Positions 17,760 to 24,861 of a stretch of DNA of 40,146 bases are shown here, piece after piece. The stretch is from assembly GCA_007117355.1 (NCBI GenBank), contig SKGS01000047.1:1-40146 (forward strand). Direction: 5' to 3'. The notes below the pieces were generated by a model. It did no database searches. It was not told the origin of the DNA and saw only the letters and a list, made by a program, of their open reading frames with translations. The translations under genes were made by a program, and so were the position numbers. The DNA is from Lishizhenia sp. (GTDB lineage: Bacteria; Bacteroidota; Bacteroidia; Flavobacteriales_D; Crocinitomicaceae). Numbering within the stretch: position 1 is the stretch's first letter; each line of letters opens with the position of its first letter.

Positions 17760-17763
17760 GCTT

Positions 17764-17979
17764 TTACTTTGATTTCAAATCACATGAATAAAAAGCATTT
17801 AACTCTTGAGTCTCACACCATTCTTCAGCGTCACTTTTTGTAACATTTTTGATTTCAGATGAAACAGTTGCAGTTTGCACGCCTGTATCAATAACACAAT
17901 CACATGACCAATCTTTTTTGCAGGAGCTAAACAACAAAATTGCTGAAACACTCGCTAAAAACAACATTTTCTTTTTCAT
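17764..17979 (-). CDS. Small cysteine-containing putative lipoprotein
   Basis: The track starts at a TTG (17985); the in-frame ATG at 17979 (MKKKMLFLASVSAILLFSSC) is a better start and gives 71 residues. The lipobox LFSSC predicts lipid anchoring after cleavage. The mature part is about 50 residues with four further cysteines (SCDCVID, EWCET, YSCDL), which could form two disulfides in the periplasm. I recognise the general type of small Bacteroidota lipoproteins but no family function. Its terminator is shared with the convergent SufT-like gene. Confidence 0.72.
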   Translation of the reverse strand: MKKKMLFLASVSAILLFSSCKKDWSCDCVIDTGVQTATVSSEIKNVTKSDAEEWCETQELNAFYSCDLKSK

Positions 17980-18149
17980 AATCAACTTTTTGCTTTGAAA
18001 TTTGGGTTAAATGTAAAACATTTTTTTGAAAAAATAATAGAGCTTGATTTTTTAGGAGGGTAAACTCATATTCCGAAGAAGGAAAAGTATATCCGTGTAG
18101 GCATCGGGAGCAATATCGGTATAGACTTCTCGCCCGATTGTGTCAAATA

Positions 18150-18177
18150 AAAAAAGAGAGCTAATGCTCTCTTTTTT
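18150..18177 (-). terminator. Terminator of tRNA-Gln
   Basis: A 12-bp stem (minus strand AAAAAAGAGAGC / GCTCTCTTTTTT) with a 4-nt loop, beginning 4 nt after the tRNA 3' end on the minus strand. Confidence 0.88.
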
Positions 18178-18181
18178 GTGT

Positions 18182-18253
18182 TGACCCACTAGGGCTCGAA
18201 CCTAGACTCTTCTGGACCAAAACCAGACGTGTTGCCAGTTACACCATGGGTCA
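18182..18253 (-). tRNA. tRNA-Gln (anticodon TTG)
   Basis: A 72-nt cloverleaf on the minus strand. The acceptor stem is TGACCCA/TGGGTCA, the anticodon arm TCTGG-TTTTGGT-CCAGA gives anticodon TTG, and the T arm is CTAGG-TTCGAGC-CCTAG. CCA is not encoded. A terminator follows, and a TAnnTTTG-type box lies upstream. Confidence 0.96.
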
Positions 18254-18282
18254 AAATACCTTAAAACTGCTAATTGCGAGTG

Positions 18283-18290
18283 CAAATGTA
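18283..18290 (-). promoter_or_regulatory. Candidate -7 box of tRNA-Gln
   Basis: On the minus strand TACATTTG matches TAnnTTTG and lies 29 nt upstream of the tRNA 5' end. Confidence 0.45.
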
Positions 18291-18437
18291 ATATATTTTT
18301 TTCTTTTTACGGGTCAGAAAAACACAAAAATTAAAATATTTTTCTTTTGCTGTTTTTTATGTCTTAGTAAGTATTTGAAAAGCAGTGGATTGTTTGTGGG
18401 TTTTCTTGGTTAACATGCTAAACATCTTTTAAAATCG

Positions 18438-18445
18438 TATTTTTG
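18438..18445 (+). promoter_or_regulatory. Candidate -7 box of the BaiN-like gene
   Basis: TATTTTTG matches TAnnTTTG. It lies 8 nt before the GTG at 18454 and 17 nt before the ATG at 18463, so transcripts would have a very short leader. Confidence 0.4.
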
Positions 18446-18453
18446 CGCCAATA

Positions 18454-19677
18454 GTGTCGGAAATGCAAGTAGCAATTATAGGAGGCGGAGCAGCAGGTTT
18501 TTTTGCAGCAATTCATGTAAAGGAAAATTTTCCTAATGCGGAAGTTGTCATTTTTGAAAAGTCTCAAAAGGTACTTTCTAAAGTTAGAATCTCAGGAGGA
18601 GGCAGGTGTAATGTTACTAATGCAGAAACTTCCATTGCGCTTCTTTCAAAAGCTTATCCGAGAGGAGGAAAGCTGTTAAAAAGTCTTTTTCCAATTTTTT
18701 CTACTAAAGAAACAGTTCAATGGTTTGAAAAAAGAAATGTTCCGCTTGTTGTGCAGGAGGATAATTGTATTTTTCCAAAATCTCAATCTTCTCAATCTGT
18801 CATAGATTGTTTTATGAAGGAGGTATATCGTTTAGGTGTTGAGATAAAAATTGGCTTAGGAATAACCAAGCTTGAAAAACATCAAAACGTTTTTCATTTG
18901 ACTACAAATAAAGAAGTCTTTACTGCGGATAAAGTAATTGTAGCAATAGGTGGAAGTCCCAAACTTAGTGGCTTAAAATGGTTAGAAGAGCTTGGGCATG
19001 AAATTGCTCCACCTGTACCGTCTCTTTTTTCGTTTAATATGCCAAATGAAAACATAAAGTCTTTAATGGGAGTAGTAGTGGAAAATGCATCAGCAAGAAT
19101 CATTGGGCACAACTTCAAAAGTTCAGGACCGTTATTGATTACGCATTGGGGAATGAGCGGACCATGTATTTTAGTGTTGTCTTCTCATGCTGCACGAGTT
19201 CTTGCTAACACGAATTATCAGTTTTCAATATCGGTTAATTGGATTGGGCAATCGAATCAAGAACTCATTTATGCGGAATTGAAAAACATTATAGATACGT
19301 TTGAGTCCAAGCAATTAAGTTCTATTCGACCGTTTTTTATTCCAACTAGACTGTGGCATTTTATTTTAGAGAAAGGAAATTTCAACCCAAAAAAGCGATG
19401 GAAAGATGTGTCTAAAAAAGAACTCAACTCAATGGTTGAATTTTTATCTAATGATAATTATGCTGTTCATGGTAAAACGACTTTCAAGGAAGAGTTCGTT
19501 ACCTGTGGTGGGGTTAGTTTGAACAGTATAAATAAGAAAACCTTGGAGAGCAAAACCATTAGCGGTTTATATTTTGCTGGTGAAGTTATGGATATTGACG
19601 CAGTGACGGGTGGTTATAATTTTCAAGCCGCTTGGACAACTGCTTTCGTCGCAGCGAAGTTAAAATCTAGTTTGTAA
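18454..19677 (+). CDS. BaiN/HI0933-family flavoprotein
   Basis: A 407-residue FAD-dependent protein. The N-terminal dinucleotide fold is VAIIGGGAAGFFAAIHV (GGGAAG at 10-15), followed by the family stretch KVLSKVRISGGGRCNVTNA. The C-terminal FAD loop is GLYFAGEVMDIDAVTGGYNFQAAWTTAF. The length and order match the HI0933/YhiN family, of which BaiN is a member; the natural substrate of most members is unknown. The track start is GTG (18454); the ATG at 18463 (MQVAIIGGG) is equally plausible. The stop is only 2 nt from that of the convergent flippase gene, with no terminator between. Confidence 0.92.
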   Translation: MSEMQVAIIGGGAAGFFAAIHVKENFPNAEVVIFEKSQKVLSKVRISGGGRCNVTNAETSIALLSKAYPRGGKLLKSLFPIFSTKETVQWFEKRNVPLVVQEDNCIFPKSQSSQSVIDCFMKEVYRLGVEIKIGLGITKLEKHQNVFHLTTNKEVFTADKVIVAIGGSPKLSGLKWLEELGHEIAPPVPSLFSFNMPNENIKSLMGVVVENASARIIGHNFKSSGPLLITHWGMSGPCILVLSSHAARVLANTNYQFSISVNWIGQSNQELIYAELKNIIDTFESKQLSSIRPFFIPTRLWHFILEKGNFNPKKRWKDVSKKELNSMVEFLSNDNYAVHGKTTFKEEFVTCGGVSLNSINKKTLESKTISGLYFAGEVMDIDAVTGGYNFQAAWTTAFVAAKLKSSL

Positions 19678-19679
19678 AA

Positions 19680-21125
19680 TCACTCCATCGGTCTCAACTT
19701 CTTTTTCAAATCTGAAACAGAAAATATTTTTAATAGAAAAGTAATCCCCATTAAAACGAAAACTAATCCAACAAAACCTATCAGGTTGAATAATTCTTGA
19801 TGACGTTGAGCGAAGAAAGACAGCACTATTCCAATCAACGAAAGCATCACTATTTTAGCGATTAGTTTTACATTAATTCTTAAATGAAAATACTTTTTAA
19901 CTAACCAAATTTGCCAAAGTGCTGTAAAAAACTGCGTTAATAAAGTTGCAATTGCAGCACCCATAGCTCCTATGATTGGAATTAAAATAAAGTTTAAAAC
20001 CAAATTAAACATCAAGCCTAAAAGCGCCATTTTATTTAACTCTTTTAAATTGCCATTTGCGGTGAGTAAAGTACCAAAAACATACGTCGCACTCATTGGT
20101 ACAAAACTTAAAATGATTACGCTAAAAACCGAATAGGAATAGTTTGTTGTATAAGAATAAATTAAATCTAAAATTGGTGCTGCAAAAAAGCTTGTGCTAA
20201 TGGCAATAATGATAGCAACAGAAATCATAAAAGAGGCAACTGATTTCAATAGTGACTCAATTAGATTTTTTTTTTTAATTTTTCGAGCAAAAATGGGTAG
20301 TAAAAGTCCAGCGATTAGCAAAGCAAAAATATTCGCTGCATCCAAAAGACGGAAGCCTTGTGCATAAATTCCAGCTTGATAAGGTCCATCCGGAAGCAAT
20401 CGCTCTATCATCACAGCATCTATTCTGCTATAGAGCATCATCAGTAAGGTAAGCATGGCAAAAGGGGCTGTTCTTCTCAAAATAGCCAGAGAAAATGCTT
20501 TTTTAATTCGAACTTTTGGTTTGCCAATTTGTGAAATAGAAAGCAATAATGCAATAAAAGCGGCTGTTCCATAGGAGGCTGTTTGCGCTTCTACAAACCA
20601 CATGATTTGAAATGATTCTTCCACCCAAGAAGAGTAGAGAAGGACAGAGCAGATAATTATTAGAATTAACCTGTCTAGTATTGAAAAAAATGCATCAGTC
20701 TTAAACCAGTGAAGTCCAGCAAAATTACTTCGAAAATATAAAATCATTCCTGCTAAGAATTGATTCAGCGTGAGCAAACTGAGTATCTCTAATTGTTTGG
20801 TAGAATAATTAAGTAAAAGCCCACAACCTATGGTGATGGATGCGTAAATCAATCCTAATAAAATTCGAATGCCTATGACGCTACCGAAGTAACGGTAAAC
20901 AAGTTGTGGACTTTCAGCAATGTTTTTTGTGTTGTAATTTGTTATACCAACATCCAGTACCATGCTGAATAAAAAGGAAAAATTGAGTAGCGAGAAATAC
21001 AGACCATATTCATCAGCACCTACTTGGTTTTGAACTTGTGCGTCAATGCCAAAAAGGAAAAATGGTTTTACTAGCACATTTAGTAAAATCAGCAAAAAAG
21101 CGGTGCTAAAGAATGATTTTTGCAT
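19680..21125 (-). CDS. Oligosaccharide flippase-like membrane protein (MOP superfamily)
   Basis: A 481-residue protein with about 12-14 hydrophobic segments in the Wzx/MATE/MVF arrangement. The opening GIDAQVQNQVGADEYGLYFSLLNFSFLFS is typical of the polysaccharide biosynthesis protein family, as is the later segment MALLGLMFNLVLNFILIPIIGAMGAAIATLLTQ. Proteins of this type flip lipid-linked saccharides across the inner membrane, but no glycan cluster surrounds it, so the cargo is unknown. It is the last gene of an operon with pdxJ and an alpha/beta hydrolase; its ATG lies 2 nt after the hydrolase stop. Confidence 0.88.
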   Translation of the reverse strand: MQKSFFSTAFLLILLNVLVKPFFLFGIDAQVQNQVGADEYGLYFSLLNFSFLFSMVLDVGITNYNTKNIAESPQLVYRYFGSVIGIRILLGLIYASITIGCGLLLNYSTKQLEILSLLTLNQFLAGMILYFRSNFAGLHWFKTDAFFSILDRLILIIICSVLLYSSWVEESFQIMWFVEAQTASYGTAAFIALLLSISQIGKPKVRIKKAFSLAILRRTAPFAMLTLLMMLYSRIDAVMIERLLPDGPYQAGIYAQGFRLLDAANIFALLIAGLLLPIFARKIKKKNLIESLLKSVASFMISVAIIIAISTSFFAAPILDLIYSYTTNYSYSVFSVIILSFVPMSATYVFGTLLTANGNLKELNKMALLGLMFNLVLNFILIPIIGAMGAAIATLLTQFFTALWQIWLVKKYFHLRINVKLIAKIVMLSLIGIVLSFFAQRHQELFNLIGFVGLVFVLMGITFLLKIFSVSDLKKKLRPME

Positions 21126-21127
21126 GT

Positions 21128-21892
21128 TTAGCCTCTCAAACCAAAACTTAATACTTTTTCAATGAACTCTTCTGGAGCTTCTGCATGAATCCAATGTCCG
21201 GCTTTCTCGATGGTGTATATTTCTGAAATGGGAAAAAGTTCTTGAATATGCGAAATATCTTCGTCATTCACATAGTCCGATTGCCCACCGCGCATAAATA
21301 GGGTAGGAGTCAATATTTCCTTTTCTGGTAAAGCCGAAACTATTTCAGGTAATTTTTCATCTAAAACAGGAATATTTATTCGCCAAGCAAGCTGTCCTTT
21401 TTCTTTCCAATAAAGATTTTTAAGCAAAAACTGTCTGATTGCCGCATTGTTTATGTAGGAACCAAGAACTTCACTAGCCTCGCCACGTGATGCGATTTTT
21501 GACAAGTCAAGTGATTTTAATCCTTCTAAAATTCTATCGTGATGAATAGGGTAGGACTTCACCCCCATATCAACAACAATTAATTTATTAATTAGCTCCT
21601 CGTGCTTTTGCGCAAAAGTCATTGCAGTTTTTCCGCCCATGGAATGCCCCATGAGAATAAAATCTGATAATCCTTCATCTTCAACTAATTCCTTTAAATC
21701 CGAAGCCATTATTTCGTAACTGAACTCATTACTCCATTCTGACATCCCATGATTTCTTTGGTCAACGACATAAACTTTATAATATTCAGCAAGCTTTTTT
21801 GCATGTGTCTGCCAATTATCCGAAGACCCAAAAAGACCGTGAAGGATGATAAATGGCTGTCCTTCTCCAAAAGTTTTAAAATGTAATTTCAT
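21128..21892 (-). CDS. Alpha/beta hydrolase, YbfF-like esterase
   Basis: The track start is a TTG (21904); the in-frame ATG at 21892 (MKLHFKTFGEGQPFIILHGL) is preferred, giving 254 residues. The fold is recognised by the oxyanion region LHGLFGSSDNWQ, DQRNHGMSEWS, the nucleophile elbow GHSMGGKTAM, the acid region MRGGQSDYVN and the catalytic His in EKAGHWIHAEAPEEF. It resembles YbfF-type cytosolic esterases that hydrolyse short acyl esters or thioesters. It lies 18 nt after pdxJ and 2 nt before the flippase gene. Confidence 0.9.
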   Translation of the reverse strand: MKLHFKTFGEGQPFIILHGLFGSSDNWQTHAKKLAEYYKVYVVDQRNHGMSEWSNEFSYEIMASDLKELVEDEGLSDFILMGHSMGGKTAMTFAQKHEELINKLIVVDMGVKSYPIHHDRILEGLKSLDLSKIASRGEASEVLGSYINNAAIRQFLLKNLYWKEKGQLAWRINIPVLDEKLPEIVSALPEKEILTPTLFMRGGQSDYVNDEDISHIQELFPISEIYTIEKAGHWIHAEAPEEFIEKVLSFGLRG

Positions 21893-21910
21893 TTCGTATT
21901 TCAACTATTT

Positions 21911-22633
21911 TTATTCTTCAATAACTAATAAACGTTTGTATAAGTGAATAGTATTTTCGAGGCCATAATAAAGTGCATCAGAAATTAGTGCATGACCAAT
22001 GCTAACCTCTAGCAACTGAGGGATAGACCTGTAGAAAAAACCTAAATTAATGAGATTCAAATCATGTCCTGCATTGATTCCTATATTGAGTTCTGATGCT
22101 AATTTTGCCGCCTCAACATAAGGTGCAACAGCAAGGTTTTTGTCTTTAACATATTGTTCTGCAAAAGGACCAGTATAAAGTTCAATTCTATCTACACCAA
22201 CTTTTGAAGCCCCTTCAATATTCGCAAGGTTTGTGTCAACAAAGATGGAGGTTCGCACCCCATATTCGGCTATTTCAGCACATATATCTTTTAATTTAGC
22301 TTCGTGTTCCACTGTGTTCCAACCTGCATTAGAGGTCAATACATGTGGCGGGTCAGGTACTAATGTCGCTTGTTTCGGACGAATGGTTTTTATTAAATCC
22401 ATAAATCGCTCATCCGGATAGCCTTCAATATTAAATTCGGTGGTAACTACCTCTTTTAAATCGAAAACATCTTTTTTGGTGATATGTCTTTCATCAGGTC
22501 TCGGATGAACAGTAATTCCATCTGCACCAAATCGCTCACAATCAATTGCAACTTGCGTTACCGAAGGAGTGTTTCCGCCTCTAGCATTGCGAAGCGTGGC
22601 AATTTTATTGACATTTACACTTAATTTAGCCAT
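21911..22633 (-). CDS. pdxJ: Pyridoxine 5'-phosphate synthase
   Basis: The track extends to a GTG at 22642, but the ATG at 22633 gives the usual family start ([19 protein letters not shown]), for 240 residues. Conserved parts are [44 protein letters not shown] and [11 protein letters not shown]. PdxJ condenses 1-deoxyxylulose 5-phosphate with 3-amino-2-oxopropyl phosphate in the last step of DXP-dependent vitamin B6 synthesis. The PLP made supports, among others, the two PLP enzymes in this window. It heads a three-gene operon and is divergent from the CBS-nadK pair. Confidence 0.97.
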   Translation of the reverse strand: MAKLSVNVNKIATLRNARGGNTPSVTQVAIDCERFGADGITVHPRPDERHITKKDVFDLKEVVTTEFNIEGYPDERFMDLIKTIRPKQATLVPDPPHVLTSNAGWNTVEHEAKLKDICAEIAEYGVRTSIFVDTNLANIEGASKVGVDRIELYTGPFAEQYVKDKNLAVAPYVEAAKLASELNIGINAGHDLNLINLGFFYRSIPQLLEVSIGHALISDALYYGLENTIHLYKRLLVIEE

Positions 22634-22656
22634 AACATACACTATTTTTGTTGCCT

Positions 22657-22664
22657 CAAAGTTA
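22657..22664 (-). promoter_or_regulatory. Candidate -7 box of pdxJ
   Basis: On the minus strand TAACTTTG matches TAnnTTTG and lies 23 nt upstream of the preferred pdxJ ATG. The spacing is consistent with that start. Confidence 0.5.
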
Positions 22665-22701
22665 TATACATTAATGTAGAATAACTACTTTGGCCGGCAG
22701 A

Positions 22702-23364
22702 ATGATAGCAATAGAACTCATATCAGAACAAATTCCACCCCTGAAACACACAGATTCAGGGACAATTGCCTTGCAATGGATGGAAGAATTTAAAGTAAAT
22801 CATCTTCCTGTGATGAAATTCGACAATTTTGTTGGATTAGTTTCTGAAGATGCCATTTATGATAAAGAAGACCCTGAACAAACGCTTCACGAATTATTTG
22901 ATCATTTGCCGCGACCCTACGTGCAAGGAAATATGCATCTCTATGAAATTCTATCTCGGATTTCTGACGAGCACCTTTCCGTTTTGCCAGTGTTAGATGA
23001 TGGAGATGTTTACTTGGGATGTATTGGTGTTACCGACATAATGCAGCAAATTGCAAATACTGGAAGCATTAAAGAAGTAGGTGGAATTATTGTGTTAGAA
23101 GTAAACAGTATTGACTATTCTTTAGCACATATTGCCCAAATAGTGGAGAGTGAAGGTGCAAAAATATTGAGTAGTTTTATTTCTTCTGTTCCAAATTCTT
23201 CTTTGTTAGAATTGACTTTAAAAATCAATCAGTTGGATTTGAGTAGAATTATTCATTCTTTTCAACGGTTTGACTATTTTGTAAAGGCTACATTTCAGAA
23301 AAATAGTTTTCAAGACGATTTAAAAAACAGGTACGATGAATTAATGAAGTACCTCAACATGTAA
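22702..23364 (+). CDS. CBS-domain protein next to NAD kinase
   Basis: The track begins at a TTG (22690); the ATG at 22702 (MIAIELISEQIPPLKHTDSG) is the better start, giving 220 residues. Residues about 1-125 hold two CBS motifs (SGTIALQWMEEFKVNHLPVMKFDNFVGLVSEDA; LYEILSRISDEHLSVLPVLDDGDVYLGCIGVTD). The remaining 95 residues (GGIIVLEVNSIDYSLAHIAQIVESEGAKILS) look like an ACT-type fold. Such proteins sense adenine nucleotides or other small ligands. The gene is 3 nt upstream of nadK, a placement frequent in Bacteroidota, so modulation of NADP synthesis is a plausible but unproven role. Confidence 0.87.
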   Translation: MIAIELISEQIPPLKHTDSGTIALQWMEEFKVNHLPVMKFDNFVGLVSEDAIYDKEDPEQTLHELFDHLPRPYVQGNMHLYEILSRISDEHLSVLPVLDDGDVYLGCIGVTDIMQQIANTGSIKEVGGIIVLEVNSIDYSLAHIAQIVESEGAKILSSFISSVPNSSLLELTLKINQLDLSRIIHSFQRFDYFVKATFQKNSFQDDLKNRYDELMKYLNM

Positions 23365-23367
23365 AGC

Positions 23368-24246
23368 ATGAATGTTGCAATCAATTCCCATAAGCTTACA
23401 AAAAAAGACTTGATATATGTCGAACAAATCGTTGCATATATCCATGAAATGGGATGGACTCCTATTTTACAAGAAAATTTGCACCATCTTTTCACAAGGC
23501 ATATACGAACGAGCGAACCAGTTGATTCTTTTTCCTCAAAAAATGATTTTTCTTCTGGTATTGACTTGGCGTTAAGCATTGGCGGAGATGGTACATTTCT
23601 GAAAACAGTTTCTTACGTTCAATCGAGTGGCGTTCCTGTAATGGGTATTAACACTGGAAGATTGGGGTTTCTTGCAAATACTAATTTTTCAGATTTTCAA
23701 AAAGCGCTAGAAAAAGTCAAAAATAAAGATTACGATTTTCAGCCTAGATCGCTTTTAAAAGTAGAAACAGAAGGCAATATTTTTGGAGATGACAATTTTG
23801 CGTTTAATGAATTAGCATTGCACAAAAAAGATACCGCTTCAATGATTACAGTGCATGCTTCGCTAGGCGGTAAGTATCTGAATTCTTATTGGGCAGACGG
23901 GTTGATAGTCGCTACGCCTACAGGCTCTACGGCTTATTCATTGAGTTGCGGCGGGCCAATTATCACACCTGGCTGTGAGGTGCATATTCTTTCTCCAATT
24001 GCTCCACATAATCTAAATGTTCGTCCTGTGGTAGTGCCTGATCACATGCCAATTGAACTAACTGTTGAAGGTCGAGATCGGTCGTATTTATTGACCTTGG
24101 ATAGTCAATCTAAAGTTGTGAAGAATGGAACGAAAGTTCATTTAGAAAAGGCTGACTTTATGATTAACGTTGTGAAATTTGAGGAGAATAATTTCTTAGA
24201 TACCATTCGAAATAAAATGATGTGGGGGCTGGATAGAAGAAACTAG
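23368..24246 (+). CDS. nadK: NAD kinase
   Basis: A 292-residue ATP-NAD kinase. The catalytic GGDG lies at 72-75 (SIGGDGTFLKT), followed by GINTGRLGFLAN, NELALHKKDTASM, the NAD-binding stretch DGLIVATPTGSTAYSLSCGGPI and SPIAPHNLNVRPVVVPD. It phosphorylates NAD to NADP in the cytoplasm. It starts 3 nt after the CBS-domain gene, so translational coupling is likely. Confidence 0.97.
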   Translation: MNVAINSHKLTKKDLIYVEQIVAYIHEMGWTPILQENLHHLFTRHIRTSEPVDSFSSKNDFSSGIDLALSIGGDGTFLKTVSYVQSSGVPVMGINTGRLGFLANTNFSDFQKALEKVKNKDYDFQPRSLLKVETEGNIFGDDNFAFNELALHKKDTASMITVHASLGGKYLNSYWADGLIVATPTGSTAYSLSCGGPIITPGCEVHILSPIAPHNLNVRPVVVPDHMPIELTVEGRDRSYLLTLDSQSKVVKNGTKVHLEKADFMINVVKFEENNFLDTIRNKMMWGLDRRN

Positions 24247-24294
24247 CTTTTTGGGGATTGTGAGTTGTTCGAAAAATATCTCTTATCTTGGCAG

Positions 24295-24302
24295 TAAATT
24301 TG
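24295..24302 (+). promoter_or_regulatory. Candidate -7 box upstream of coaD
   Basis: TAAATTTG matches TAnnTTTG, 84 nt upstream of the coaD ATG in the 140-nt gap after nadK, suggesting coaD has its own promoter. Confidence 0.35.
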
Positions 24303-24386
24303 ATAGTTGCTATTAAAGTTGTTTCTTTACAATAACTAGTTGCACGGTTTTAAATGCTGTTAAATAGAAATTAAAATATATTTTAA

Positions 24387-24848
24387 ATGAAAAGGATTGC
24401 CGTTTTCCCGGGGTCATTTGATCCATTTACCAAAGGACACGAGTGCGTGATAGAAAAAGCCCTCGATTTATTTGATGAGGTTGTGATCGGAATAGGACAA
24501 AATACTTCGAAAAAATACCTATTTTCAATTGATCAAAGAAAGAGACATATTTCGTCTATTTTTGAGCAACATGAGAAAGTTAGGGTTTCTGAATTTTCTG
24601 GGCTCACAGTTACGTTTTGTAAATCAATTGGCGCACAATATATTGTAAGGGGACTAAGAGATTCTAAGGACTTTGGTTACGAACGCTCTATTGCCCAAAT
24701 GAACCATGAAATAAGCGGGATAGAAAGTGTGTTTTTTATGACTGTACCCGAATATACGGCAATTAATAGTTCAATTGTGCGTGAAATTCATAAAAGTGGT
24801 GGAGACATAAGCCTTTTTGTAACCAACAGTGATATTCTCGTTAAATAA
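24387..24848 (+). CDS. coaD: Phosphopantetheine adenylyltransferase
   Basis: A 153-residue nucleotidyltransferase with FPGSFDPFTKGH (TxGH-type site at 15-18), a family ATP-binding region (YIVRGLRDSKDFGYERSIAQMNH) and the C-terminal INSSIVREIHKSGGD. CoaD transfers AMP to 4'-phosphopantetheine, the penultimate step of coenzyme A synthesis. The length matches the family. A thioredoxin-fold protein gene follows 13 nt downstream and may be co-transcribed. Confidence 0.97.
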   Translation: MKRIAVFPGSFDPFTKGHECVIEKALDLFDEVVIGIGQNTSKKYLFSIDQRKRHISSIFEQHEKVRVSEFSGLTVTFCKSIGAQYIVRGLRDSKDFGYERSIAQMNHEISGIESVFFMTVPEYTAINSSIVREIHKSGGDISLFVTNSDILVK

Positions 24849-24861
24849 TTAAACGCTTTAC

